A stretch of 37,991 nucleotides of DNA from Clostridia bacterium (GTDB taxonomy: Bacteria > Bacillota > Clostridia > TANB77 > UBA1234). Each line of letters starts with the position of its first letter. Positions within the stretch are counted from its first letter, which is position 1. Below are positions 1 through 6,497 of the stretch, piece after piece. The DNA lies in the NCBI GenBank assembly GCA_900753975.1, contig CAAEBC010000047.1, positions 1 to 37,991 on the forward strand, read 5' to 3'. The notes beneath the pieces are model-generated. The model searched no databases and had not been told where the DNA came from. It saw nothing but the letters and a program-made list of their open reading frames with translations. The position numbers and the translations under genes are program-made.

Positions 1-82
1 AAACTTTTATCCGCAAGGCTTTGTCAAGGTAGTATTGCTGGCGCAATCTCCACCTTGACAAAATTGCTACTAAAAGTGTTAT
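1..82. repeat. Palindromic repeat, copy 1 (truncated by contig start)
   Basis: One of three copies of an ~82-bp imperfect palindrome (others near 33484 and 37909). The parts are an outer stem CTTTTA/TAAAAG, a middle stem TTTGTCAAGGT/ACCTTGACAAA and an apical stem ATTGC/GCAAT around the loop TGGC. It encodes nothing visible. Because the window starts inside it, the assembly probably broke at this repeat. Confidence 0.85.
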
Positions 83-182
83 CAGACCTCTCGTCTTTTG
101 CCTACACCGTCATATCTACCCGTTTCTATCGTCTCTTGAAGTTCGTTTACAACAAAACCGAAAGACGGGGATCGGACGGTGA
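83..182. other. Unexplained GC-richer 100 bp downstream of zinc-ribbon gene
   Basis: This stretch is clearly richer in G+C than its surroundings and has no ORF. Short inverted segments are visible (ACCGTC near 108 with GACGGT near 174; CCGAAAGACGGGGATCGG near 159). It may belong to the flank of the palindromic repeat or be the 3' end of the minus-strand transcript. I do not recognise an RNA family. Confidence 0.3.
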
Positions 183-443
183 TTAGTATTGGATGTTTGT
201 GAATGAGCTTGTGATTGGGGTATCGGCGTCTATATAGTCATTTGCTTTCATGTAGTTTTGGATTACATTTGGAGAGATTCCTGTAACTGCTGAGATTGAT
301 GGGATTGAATCAAAGCATACATTTTCTTCAAAGTAGTTTTTTAAGACGGTGTTTGCATATGCCGTTTCTTTAGCACATGTATCACATAATGTCTTGTCCG
401 ACATTATAAAAGCACCACATTTTGAACATTTTTTGATTTCCAT
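183..443 (-). CDS. Small zinc-ribbon protein with helix-turn-helix-like tail
   Basis: This is an 86-residue protein. Two CxxC pairs in the first 25 residues (CSKCGAF and CDTC) form a probable zinc ribbon. The remainder, around AVTGISPNVIQNYMKAND, has the spacing of a helix-turn-helix that resembles the MerR/flagellar-operon YvyF type. The start ATG is preceded by a CGGAGGAT ribosome site, and a promoter (TTGACT, 16 bp, TATAAT) lies at 504-531 on the minus strand. The gene is divergent from the tRNA-Trp gene. A role in regulation is inferred only from the fold type; no partner gene is nearby. Confidence 0.75.
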   Translation of the reverse strand: MEIKKCSKCGAFIMSDKTLCDTCAKETAYANTVLKNYFEENVCFDSIPSISAVTGISPNVIQNYMKANDYIDADTPITSSFTNIQY

Positions 444-503
444 ATTTTATCCTCCGTTCTTACTATAAATATCTTTATATTATATTGCTTCTTATACATT
501 AAG

Positions 504-531
504 ATTATACCATATTAGTATTTATAGTCAA
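504..531 (-). promoter_or_regulatory. Promoter of zinc-ribbon gene
   Basis: Reading the minus strand, TTGACT (526-531) is followed after 16 bp by TATAAT (504-509). This is a housekeeping-type promoter about 60 bp ahead of the gene start. Confidence 0.6.
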
Positions 532-568
532 AGTAAAAAAATATATTTTAAAATTTTGTCTTTTTTTC

Positions 569-597
569 TTGCAGTGTATAAAGCTTTATGTTAAAAT
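569..597 (+). promoter_or_regulatory. Promoter of tRNA-Trp
   Basis: TTGCAG (569-574), 17 bp, then TAAAAT (592-597), about 20 bp ahead of the tRNA 5' end. Confidence 0.65.
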
Positions 598-616
598 AAA
601 CGGGTAGCAAGTTAAT

Positions 617-690
617 AGGGGTGTAGTTCATCGGTAGAATAAGAGTCTCCAAAACTCCAGAGGAGGGTTCGATTCCTTCCACCCCTGCCA
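617..690 (+). tRNA. tRNA-Trp (anticodon CCA)
   Basis: The cloverleaf folds by eye: acceptor AGGGGTG (617-623) with CACCCCT (680-686), D arm GTTC/GAAT, anticodon loop CTCCAAA (647-653), T arm GAGGG-TTCGATT-CCTTC (663-679), and encoded CCA at 688-690. The anticodon CCA reads UGG (Trp). The first anticodon-stem pair (A642/C658) is a mismatch. It is the only tRNA on the plus strand here. Confidence 0.93.
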
Positions 691-699
691 TATAAAAAG

Positions 700-725
700 T
701 CACGCGTATAAGTGTGATTTTTTTT
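700..725 (+). terminator. Terminator of tRNA-Trp
   Basis: Stem TCACGC/GTGTGA with loop GTATAA, followed by a run of eight T. Confidence 0.75.
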
Positions 726-811
726 GCTTATAATAATAAAAAATCTTGCATTATCATATGTAATACGATATTATAATGTTATATATTATTTTACAAAGGA
801 GATTGAGAAGA

Positions 812-1129
812 ATGGCTACAACAAGAAAAAAGAAAGAACAGACTTATGAATTAAGGTATACTGGTTGTTTGACAGGTGCACCTACAATTTATTTACATTA
901 TGGTACTGAAAATTGGAGTGATATTTCTGAAGTTAAGATGAGAAAATTAAAAAGTTGTTATAAAACAGAAATAACAGTACCAGCTACTGCAGATATTAAT
1001 TTCTGCTTTAGAGATGCAAATGGAAATTGGGATAACAATTATGGTAATGATTATAGTTATTGCCCAAAGACTAAATGCACAGAGGAGTACTCTTCAATAA
1101 CTGTTACACCTTGTGTTGAAAAGGAGTAA
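812..1129 (+). CDS. Small carbohydrate-binding-module-like protein (CBM25-type)
   Basis: This is a 105-residue protein made of one beta-rich domain. The stretch CFRDANGNWDNNYGNDYSY (about residues 66-84) closely resembles the FxNGxGxWDNNxGxDY signature of family 25 starch-binding modules, and the upstream TIYLHYGTENW segment matches the first strand and Trp of that fold. There is no catalytic domain and no signal peptide (the N-terminus is MATTRKKKEQ), so an intracellular role such as glycogen binding is plausible but unproven. The start at 812 is chosen over an upstream AT-rich alternative because AAAGGAGAT lies 10-17 bp ahead of it. It is a single-gene unit with a terminator at 1153-1200. 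Confidence 0.75.
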   Translation: MATTRKKKEQTYELRYTGCLTGAPTIYLHYGTENWSDISEVKMRKLKSCYKTEITVPATADINFCFRDANGNWDNNYGNDYSYCPKTKCTEEYSSITVTPCVEKE

Positions 1130-1152
1130 TTTGATATTTTTAAATGTGAAGT

Positions 1153-1200
1153 AGACCAAAATTGTTAAACTGGATGTTTGATGATTTTGGTTTATTTTTT
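1153..1200 (+). terminator. Terminator after the CBM25-like gene
   Basis: Stem AGACCAAAAT/ATTTTGGTTT followed by ATTTTTT. Confidence 0.6.
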
Positions 1201-1209
1201 GTGATATAA

Positions 1210-1249
1210 AAAAGTACCATGACAATGAATCTTCAAAGCCATGGTACCT
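1210..1249 (-). terminator. Terminator of tRNA-Leu
   Basis: On the minus strand, GTACCATG pairs with CATGGTAC and is followed by TTTTTT, directly downstream of tRNA-Leu. Confidence 0.75.
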
Positions 1250-1252
1250 TAA

Positions 1253-1340
1253 TGGTGCGCGAAACCGGAATCGAACCGGTACGGGTTATTAGCCCGCAGG
1301 ATTTTAAGTCCTGTGCGTCTGCCTGTTCCGCCACTCGCGC
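1253..1340 (-). tRNA. tRNA-Leu (anticodon TAA)
   Basis: This is an 88-nt class II tRNA on the minus strand. Acceptor GCGCGAG pairs with TTCGCGC, then discriminator A and encoded CCA (complement of 1253-1255). The anticodon loop CTTAAAA contains TAA and reads UUA. It has a long variable arm and the T loop GTTCGATTC. The promoter is at 1362-1390 (minus). Confidence 0.93.
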
Positions 1341-1361
1341 ATAAATTAACTTGCAAAATCT

Positions 1362-1390
1362 ATACTAACATTTTATAAAAAAATTGTCAA
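1362..1390 (-). promoter_or_regulatory. Promoter of tRNA-Leu
   Basis: Minus strand TTGACA (1385-1390), 17 bp, TAGTAT (1362-1367). Confidence 0.65.
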
Positions 1391-1430
1391 CACTTTTTTT
1401 GTAAAAAACAGTGAAAAAGTTTTTAAGAAC

Positions 1431-1459
1431 TTGCAAAACTGTGATATTTGTGGTATTAT
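1431..1459 (+). promoter_or_regulatory. Promoter of ORFan cassette 1
   Basis: TTGCAA (1431-1436), 17 bp, TATTAT (1454-1459), some 35 bp ahead of the first small gene. Confidence 0.6.
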
Positions 1460-1492
1460 AAACATGAAATTTTTTTAAAGGAGGATGCAGTA

Positions 1493-1702
1493 ATGTCTAA
1501 TTGTGATGCATCGAGGACTCTGGATTACATTCAGGCGTATAGGTCTCATGGGCTTGTTCCAGAAATTGCAGATCGGTTTTTGGCGGATAACCCGGATTTT
1601 TCTGCTGAGCTGAGACTTGCAATTCGATCGGCTGCAAACGAATCGACGACTACTAAAGAATTTTGGAAAAAGGTGGAGGCGGCAATGGATGATTGCAAAT
1701 AA
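1493..1702 (+). CDS. ORFan cassette 1, gene A (69-aa unknown protein)
   Basis: I do not recognise a family. The product is a helical, soluble 69-residue protein starting MSNCDASRTL. The start at 1493 follows AAAGGAGGATG. Codon use differs from the neighbours: more G/C in third positions (CTG, GAG, GCG) and one in-frame CGG at 1574-1576, a codon missing from the host-like genes. It overlaps gene B by 14 bp, implying translational coupling. Its core RFLADNPDF followed by an acidic/basic helix aligns by eye with RFLNANPWV in gene B, so the two look like tandem paralogues. Confidence 0.7.
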   Translation: MSNCDASRTLDYIQAYRSHGLVPEIADRFLADNPDFSAELRLAIRSAANESTTTKEFWKKVEAAMDDCK

Positions 1703-1925
1703 TCCCAAAGAGGCGTTTATGTTTAGGGTCTATATGACACCTGAAGAGAAACGTACTCGTGATGAAAATCTGAGGAAAGCAGAGGCATATAATCGTTTTT
1801 TGAATGCTAATCCTTGGGTTTCGGAAAAGCAAGAGATTGAGCTTTTTAGGATTCGTCAGACTTCTAAAAGTTTGAACGAGTTCTTGAAGAGTTTGGCTGT
1901 ATTTAAGAAGAGCAATAAGAGATAA
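1689..1925 (+). CDS. ORFan cassette 1, gene B (78-aa unknown protein, paralogue of A)
   Basis: I do not recognise a family. The product is 78 residues, helical and basic at the end (KKSNKR). The start ATG at 1689 lies inside the end of gene A behind AGGTGGAGG; 1719 is a possible alternative. The region AYNRFLNANPWVSEKQEIEL resembles RFLADNPDFSAELRLAI in gene A, in the same order and near the same distance from the C-terminus. The gene ends just before a strong terminator, closing the cassette. It contains no CGG. Confidence 0.7.
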   Translation: MIANNPKEAFMFRVYMTPEEKRTRDENLRKAEAYNRFLNANPWVSEKQEIELFRIRQTSKSLNEFLKSLAVFKKSNKR

Positions 1926-1935
1926 AGTTTGATGA

Positions 1936-1980
1936 AGACACACGAAATGCTATAATTTTAGCGCTTCGTGTGTCTCTTAT
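1936..1980 (+). terminator. Terminator of ORFan cassette 1
   Basis: Perfect 11-bp stem AGACACACGAA/TTCGTGTGTCT with an 18-nt loop, followed by CTTATT. Confidence 0.6.
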
Positions 1981-2156
1981 TGTAGTTTGATTAGTTATAA
2001 AGAATAGTTTTAGAAGAAAGTATATTTTTAATAATTGTTATTTTTGCTAATATGTGTAATTAAAAAAGGATTTGTAACTAAAATTAATAATATTGCAAAC
2101 GTATAATAAGTTCGCAAACAAGATGACGTGGTCACAAAAAATACAATATTTTCTAG

Positions 2157-2185
2157 TTGACTTTGCACATAAATTTAGTTAATAT
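2157..2185 (+). promoter_or_regulatory. Promoter of the cdaA unit
   Basis: TTGACT (2157-2162), 17 bp, TAATAT (2180-2185). The region 1981-2156 before it is AT-rich with no gene that I can see. Confidence 0.6.
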
Positions 2186-2221
2186 AGTATTGTAGAGTTT
2201 AACGTATAGGAGGCGAATCGA

Positions 2222-2317
2222 ATGAAAGAAAAACAAAAAACTTTTGCAAGATGGGTTTGCTTATTTTTAGCTGCTATGTTTGTTGTACCAACTATTATAT
2301 CTGTAATAATAAGATAA
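2222..2317 (+). CDS. 31-aa single-helix membrane peptide ahead of cdaA
   Basis: A short ORF with a strong ribosome site (TAGGAGG, 8 bp upstream) encodes MKEKQKTFARW followed by one hydrophobic helix ending in VIIR. The basic N-terminus and single helix predict a small inner-membrane peptide with its tail inside. It ends 18 bp before cdaA, so the two are probably co-transcribed. It recalls the small membrane proteins (Prli42-like) found in Firmicutes, but 31 residues are too few to assign homology by eye. Confidence 0.65.
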   Translation: MKEKQKTFARWVCLFLAAMFVVPTIISVIIR

Positions 2318-2335
2318 CAATATAGGTGAGAATAT

Positions 2336-3214
2336 ATGAATTCAATTTTAGAATCATTTAAAGTTTTTTATGAAACCAAGATTTTAGGGTATATAAATAT
2401 GATGGTAGAGTATCCTATTAAACTATTAGCTTTAGCTGTTGACTTAGCTATAGTTTTTTATTTGTTATATAAGTTAATAAAGATGATAAAAGGCACTAGG
2501 GCTGTGCAGCTTATTAAAGGTATAGCAGTCTTACTTATTGCAAATGTACTTAGCGAATTTTTATCGCTTAATATTTTGCATTACATTTTAAATTCGGTCG
2601 TAACTTATGGTGTTTTACTTTTTATAGTTGTCTTTCAGCCAGAGCTTAGAAAGACTCTTGAACAGATGGGTTCAACCAATATTAGAAAGTTCTTTGACAT
2701 CGAAGATACTAGTAGTTTGCAAAGTGTAGATGAAGTTGTTTTAGCTGTTGAGCAGATGGCGAAAGATAAGACGGGTGCTTTGATTGTATATGAAAAAGAG
2801 TCGAGTCTTGGTGAAATTATGCATACTGGTGTAGCTATTGATGCAGACATTTCTAAAGAACTTTTACTTAATATATTTGTACCGGATACTCCGCTTCATG
2901 ATGGTGCAGTTATTATAAAAGATAACAGAATTGCTGCAGCTTCATGTATTCTTCCGATAACAGATAGGGAAGATTTAGATAGAGAGTTTGGAACAAGACA
3001 TAGAGCTGCAATTGGACTTTCAGAAGTGTCAGATGCAGTTATAATAATAGTTTCAGAAGAAACTGGTAAGATTTCTCTTGCAATGAATGGTAAGATTATT
3101 AGAAATCTTCAACCAGAAGTTTTGAAGAAAGAGCTAAGAAAACGCATTAAACCAATTAATATTAAAGATAATCAGTTTACAATGAGAGTAAAGCAATTTA
3201 CTACGAAAAAATAA
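2336..3214 (+). CDS. cdaA: Diadenylate cyclase CdaA (c-di-AMP synthase)
   Basis: CdaA condenses two ATP to cyclic di-AMP, the messenger for potassium and osmotic balance and cell-wall homeostasis. The 292-residue product has N-terminal membrane helices (roughly residues 27-46, 58-77 and 80-100) followed by a DAC domain. The catalytic motifs are clear: DGA in PLHDGAVI (about residue 188) and RHR in FGTRHRAAIG (about 221-223). Length is normal for the family. The start has AGGTGAG upstream. In most Firmicutes cdaA is followed by cdaR and glmM; here the gene is followed directly by a terminator, so cdaR is absent from this position. c-di-AMP typically controls Ktr transport, and ktrA/ktrB are encoded at 25589-27655. 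Confidence 0.95.
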   Translation: MNSILESFKVFYETKILGYINMMVEYPIKLLALAVDLAIVFYLLYKLIKMIKGTRAVQLIKGIAVLLIANVLSEFLSLNILHYILNSVVTYGVLLFIVVFQPELRKTLEQMGSTNIRKFFDIEDTSSLQSVDEVVLAVEQMAKDKTGALIVYEKESSLGEIMHTGVAIDADISKELLLNIFVPDTPLHDGAVIIKDNRIAAASCILPITDREDLDREFGTRHRAAIGLSEVSDAVIIIVSEETGKISLAMNGKIIRNLQPEVLKKELRKRIKPINIKDNQFTMRVKQFTTKK

Positions 3215-3220
3215 ATTAAA

Positions 3221-3262
3221 GCACATATAGCTATGATAAATATAAATTATGCTATATGTGTT
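3221..3262 (+). terminator. Terminator after cdaA
   Basis: Stem CACATATAGC/GCTATATGTG followed by seven T. Confidence 0.75.
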
Positions 3263-3302
3263 TTTTTACTGATTTTATATATGAAAGATGTCTATAAAAA
3301 AT

Positions 3303-3346
3303 AAAACACCCACTAAATATAAATCATATATTTAGTGGGTGTTTTA
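3303..3346. terminator. Bidirectional terminator between cdaA and the Cys-rich gene
   Basis: Near-perfect stem AAAACACCCACTAAATATA with its complement, loop AATCA. It has A-runs on one side and T-runs on the other, so it can end transcripts on both strands. Confidence 0.75.
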
Positions 3347-3373
3347 AATTAAATTATTTTTCTAGCTAAAGAA

Positions 3374-3499
3374 TTAATTACAGCATGGGCCCATTCCTCT
3401 GTTGCCCTCATTTCCGTTGCAGCAGCAACAAATGATGAAGATAAGGATAATGATCCAAATGATATCATCACATCCTCCGAAACATCCGCAGTTTGACAT
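3374..3499 (-). CDS. 41-aa Cys-rich single-helix membrane protein
   Basis: The small ORF starts behind a strong AAGGAGGGTG site and begins MSNCGCFGGCDDIIW, then a helix of Ile/Leu, then CCCCN and a Gly/Asn-rich tail ending GPCCN (nine Cys in all). The layout (short Gly/Cys head, DD-x-W-hydrophobic helix, Cys/Asn tail) resembles the YjcZ-type small sporulation proteins of Firmicutes, but this is similarity of layout only. A paralogue lies 85 bp upstream on the same strand (3585-3734). A spore-envelope or metal-binding role is inference. Confidence 0.7.
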   Translation of the reverse strand: MSNCGCFGGCDDIIWIIILIFIICCCCNGNEGNRGMGPCCN

Positions 3500-3584
3500 A
3501 TTGATACACCCTCCTTTCACTAATTTTGATGTAGATTTAAATATAACTATTTAAAATAACATGTTATTTGCTTTTATAGTTGTT

Positions 3585-3734
3585 TTAGTTATTACAGCCA
3601 CAGCCGTTAGAATTATTATTGTTTCCATTGTTATTGCAACCACAACCATTGTTCCAAAATAGTAGTAAAAATAAAATTAAAAACCAAAGTATGTCATCAT
3701 CATGGCAGCAAAATCCTCTTAAAAAGTTTCCCAT
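3585..3734 (-). CDS. 49-aa Cys/Asn-rich single-helix membrane protein (paralogue)
   Basis: The start ATG is preceded by AAAAGGAGG. The sequence begins MGNFLRGFCCHDDDILW, continues as a Leu/Phe helix, and ends in a low-complexity tail of Asn, Gly and Cys (CGCNN repeated). It shares the head-D-D-x-x-W-helix-Cys tail layout with the gene at 3374-3499, so the two form a tandem small-protein family. Asn/Gly/Cys tails are common in spore-coat-like proteins; no function can be proved here. Confidence 0.7.
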   Translation of the reverse strand: MGNFLRGFCCHDDDILWFLILFLLLFWNNGCGCNNNGNNNNSNGCGCNN

Positions 3735-3831
3735 ATCGTTCCTCCTTTTTTATTGCTTATGGTATATAATATTCCGAAAGGAAAAATGTGTTACAAAGGT
3801 AAAAAGATTTATGGAAAATATTTGAAATTAC

Positions 3832-3860
3832 TTGACATAATTTCAAAATGGTGCTAGATT
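3832..3860 (+). promoter_or_regulatory. Promoter of ORFan cassette 2
   Basis: TTGACA (3832-3837), 17 bp, TAGATT (3855-3860). Confidence 0.6.
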
Positions 3861-3943
3861 ATATAAGTACGTTTAATACTATTTTTCTGGGTATTTTTCC
3901 AGAAAAGAGAAACAACTTTGACTTGAGTAGGAGGAATTGGAAT

Positions 3944-4339
3944 ATGCAGGCATTGAGAAATGACGAGAATTTGGTTTTTTATCGCACGATAAACGGTGTT
4001 TCAACTAGGACAGAGGTTACACGTGACGAGATGGATTCTCTTATTAATAAGGAGATTATGGCAAGAGAATTCCTCGTAAAGGTAATCAAGGAAAAGTTTG
4101 AAAGGTGGGCGAGAGATTCTTATATCTGCTCGAAGAACAGGATTTTTGCAGGAGCTAATCAAGATGGTACGATATACTATTTTGATTCAGAATGTCCTAT
4201 GGTAAGGCGTGTCGATTCACGTTATAAAAGTGAAATTTTGCATATGGCATATTCTTTGGCGAGAGAATATGGGATATGTGCTACTTGTATTCACCAAAAT
4301 GGTATGGTGAGTTACGAATTTTGGATTGGTTCCAAATAA
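3944..4339 (+). CDS. ORFan cassette 2 (131-aa unknown protein)
   Basis: I do not recognise a family. This is a mixed helix/strand soluble protein starting MQALRNDENLVFYRT. The start at 3944 follows AGGAGG; the longer upstream reading has no ribosome site. Four Cys are present, including CATC near the C-terminus. Codon use (AAG, GAG, CGT, CGC, TCG) is GC-richer than in neighbouring core genes. It stands alone between its own promoter (3832) and terminator (4349), the same plan as the other ORFan units. No in-frame CGG is present in this one. Confidence 0.7.
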   Translation: MQALRNDENLVFYRTINGVSTRTEVTRDEMDSLINKEIMAREFLVKVIKEKFERWARDSYICSKNRIFAGANQDGTIYYFDSECPMVRRVDSRYKSEILHMAYSLAREYGICATCIHQNGMVSYEFWIGSK

Positions 4340-4348
4340 TTCAAAGCT

Positions 4349-4385
4349 AAAGCTAGTAAGTGGAAACTTTTACTAGCTTTTCTTT
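4349..4385 (+). terminator. Terminator of ORFan cassette 2
   Basis: Stem AAGCTAGTAA/TTACTAGCTT with a short loop, followed by TTCTTT. Confidence 0.7.
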
Positions 4386-4405
4386 ATATCTATGGTTAAA
4401 ATATA

Positions 4406-4434
4406 TTGACGTATGAGGGGTTTTGTTATAAAAT
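4406..4434 (+). promoter_or_regulatory. Promoter of the S1-domain gene
   Basis: TTGACG (4406-4411), 17 bp, TAAAAT (4429-4434). Confidence 0.6.
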
Positions 4435-4465
4435 ACTTTTGAAATTGTTAGGAGGAAGAAATTTT

Positions 4466-4852
4466 ATGTCAGTAAGTGTTGGCGAAATAGTAGAAGGAAC
4501 TGTTTCAGATATTATGAATTATGGAGCTTTTGTTAAACTAAACGATGGAAAAACGGGATTAGTTCACATTTCAGAGGTTTCAAAAGATTTTGTAAAAGAC
4601 ATTCATTCTGTTTTAAATGAGGGGGATTTGGTTAAAGCAAAAGTTTTATCGATAGATGAAAAAGGTAAAATAGCTCTTTCTATAAAAAAAGCTTTGCCAA
4701 CTGTTCAAAAGATTGTGAAAGAACAGACCGAAGAAGGTCCTACAACTTTAGACGACATGCTAAGCAAGTTTTTAAGAGATAGTGACGAAAGACAGTTAGA
4801 CCTAAAAAGAAGCATTGAGTCAAAAAGAGGAGCTTCTAGAAGAAGAGCATAA
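4466..4852 (+). CDS. S1 RNA-binding domain protein (YabR/YugI-like)
   Basis: This is a 128-residue protein. The first ~75 residues are one S1 OB-fold: VGEIVEGTVSDIMNYGAFVK, then DGKTGLVHISEV and GDLVKAKVLSID. The C-terminal tail is basic and probably disordered (SIESKRGASRRRA). It belongs to the short S1 family typified by general stress protein 13 and YabR, which binds RNA or ribosomes. The start at 4466 is set by AGGAGGAAG upstream. It lies directly ahead of rho, and an RNA hairpin separates the two genes. Confidence 0.88.
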   Translation: MSVSVGEIVEGTVSDIMNYGAFVKLNDGKTGLVHISEVSKDFVKDIHSVLNEGDLVKAKVLSIDEKGKIALSIKKALPTVQKIVKEQTEEGPTTLDDMLSKFLRDSDERQLDLKRSIESKRGASRRRA

Positions 4853-4919
4853 AAGTAAAATATATTTGTATTAAAATTCGTTAATTTATAATTTCAAAAC
4901 GATTACAATATCTTAATGT

Positions 4920-4949
4920 AGCAAGGGCAAGAAAAACTTGCCGCTTGCT
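4920..4949 (+). promoter_or_regulatory. RNA hairpin in the rho leader
   Basis: AGCAAGGGCAAG pairs with CTTGCCGCTTGCT around a loop of five A, with a single bulge. It is followed by ATTTCTAAAATTCT rather than a clean T-run, so it is either a weak terminator of the S1 gene or a leader structure of rho. Confidence 0.55.
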
Positions 4950-4997
4950 CATTTCTAAAATTCTAAAAAAATCCATAAGAAAAGGAGAATTGAATAT

Positions 4998-6395
4998 ATG
5001 GGAGATGAACTAAAGTCTCTTACTTTAGCTGATTTACATGCATTAGCTAAACAAAAAGGGATAAAAGGAATTAGTAAGTTAAATAAAGAAGAGTTAATTG
5101 ATTTAATTATTAAAGCACATAGAGAAGAAAAGGCATCAGAGGTAAAAAACACAGAAAAAGCAGAAGAAATTGTAAAAGAAGATGTAAAAGAAGAAAGTTC
5201 TAATGAGAAGGTTGAACATACTAAAAAGCAAGTCAATGTGCAAGAAGAAAAACCTCAATTCACAGATGAGTCTGTACCAGTTGAGGGTGTTTTGGAAGTA
5301 TTGCCAGACGGATTCGGATTTTTAAGAGGTCAAAACTATTTGTCTACACCAAAAGACATATACGTTTCGCCAGTTCAAATAAAAAGATTTAGATTAGATT
5401 CTGGCGATAAAATAAAAGGTTATAGCAAAGTTCCAAAGGAAGGCGAGAAGTTTCCAGCTCTTATATATGTAAGTAGCATAAATGGTGATACACCAGATAT
5501 TGCTATGAAAAGAAAAAAATTTGATGATTTAACGCCAATTCATCCAAATAGGAGAATGCATTTGGAAACAAAACCGACAGAATATGCTACAAGAATAATA
5601 GACCTAATTGCTCCGATTGGCTTTGGCCAAAGAGGTATGATTGTTGCACCACCTAAAGTCGGTAAAACGACAATCCTAAAAAAACTTGCAAATAGTATTA
5701 CGCAAAATCACCCAGAAGTGGAACTAATAGTTTTGCTTATTGATGAGAGACCAGAAGAAGTAACAGATATGAAACGTTCTATAGATGGAGATGTAATATA
5801 TTCTACTTTCGACGAACTACCAGAGCATCATGTTAAAGTTGCTGAGATAGTCCTAGAACGTGCGAAAAGGCTCGTGGAACAGAAAAAAGATGTTGTGGTA
5901 TTACTAGATAGCATAACAAGACTTGCAAGGGCATATAACCTTACAATTCCATCTTCAGGCCGAACACTTTCAGGTGGTTTTGATCCAGCTGCACTTCATA
6001 AGCCAAAGAGATTTTTTGGTGCTGCTAGAAATATTGAAGAAGGCGGAAGTTTAACAATACTTGCTACTGCTTTAGTAGAAACAGGAAGCAGAATGGATGA
6101 AGTAATTTTCGAAGAGTTTAAAGGAACTGGTAATATGGAAGTATATCTTGACAGAAAATTATCTGAAAAGAGAGTATTCCCAGCTATAGATATTAATAAA
6201 TCTGGTACAAGAAGAGAAGAATTATTGCTAACACCTAAAGAATTAGATGTTGTAAACAAAATTCGCACAGCTTTAAATGATGGTAACCAAGCTAATATTA
6301 CAGAAACTTTGATTAGACTTGTTACCACTACAAACACGAATGAAGAGCTATTAAACAAATTTAGACTTCTTGGCCCTAATTTAGGTAAAATTTAA
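4998..6395 (+). CDS. rho: Transcription termination factor Rho
   Basis: Rho is the ring-shaped RNA helicase that ends transcription at factor-dependent sites. The 465-residue product has an N-terminal Rho-N helical domain (LTLADLHALAKQKGI), an acidic/lysine linker (about residues 45-90), a cold-shock RNA-binding domain (GFGFLRGQNYL), Walker A in PPKVGKTTIL, Walker B in VVVLLDSITRLARAY, the Q loop (GGFDPAAL) and the usual end LGPNLGKI. The start at 4998 is behind AAAGGAGAAT. The charged linker is longer than in E. coli, as is usual in Gram-positives. All cgg triplets in the gene are out of frame (for example GAC GGA TTC GGA). Confidence 0.96.
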   Translation: MGDELKSLTLADLHALAKQKGIKGISKLNKEELIDLIIKAHREEKASEVKNTEKAEEIVKEDVKEESSNEKVEHTKKQVNVQEEKPQFTDESVPVEGVLEVLPDGFGFLRGQNYLSTPKDIYVSPVQIKRFRLDSGDKIKGYSKVPKEGEKFPALIYVSSINGDTPDIAMKRKKFDDLTPIHPNRRMHLETKPTEYATRIIDLIAPIGFGQRGMIVAPPKVGKTTILKKLANSITQNHPEVELIVLLIDERPEEVTDMKRSIDGDVIYSTFDELPEHHVKVAEIVLERAKRLVEQKKDVVVLLDSITRLARAYNLTIPSSGRTLSGGFDPAALHKPKRFFGAARNIEEGGSLTILATALVETGSRMDEVIFEEFKGTGNMEVYLDRKLSEKRVFPAIDINKSGTRREELLLTPKELDVVNKIRTALNDGNQANITETLIRLVTTTNTNEELLNKFRLLGPNLGKI

Positions 6396-6413
6396 TTGAT
6401 TTTTCATAAATTC

Positions 6414-6443
6414 TTGACAAAGCTTGATATTCAATGATATTGT
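6414..6443 (+). promoter_or_regulatory. Promoter of ORFan cassette 3
   Basis: TTGACA (6414-6419), 18 bp, TATTGT (6438-6443). Confidence 0.55.
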
Positions 6444-6497
6444 ATAGTCGTTAGTTGATGTTGTACGTAATATACCGAATTATGGAGGTGTATGCTT

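Noticed and set aside
1493..1925. ORFan genes A and B as a sixth CGG-shift pair (B is in the +1 frame of A)
   Set aside because: The only CGG in A is at 1574, and a +1 shift there reaches a stop well before B. Gene A has a proper end, and gene B has its own ribosome site.
5996..6358. Long minus-strand ORFs over rho, NRPS and other core genes
   Set aside because: They are antisense shadows with no ribosome sites or recognisable domains.
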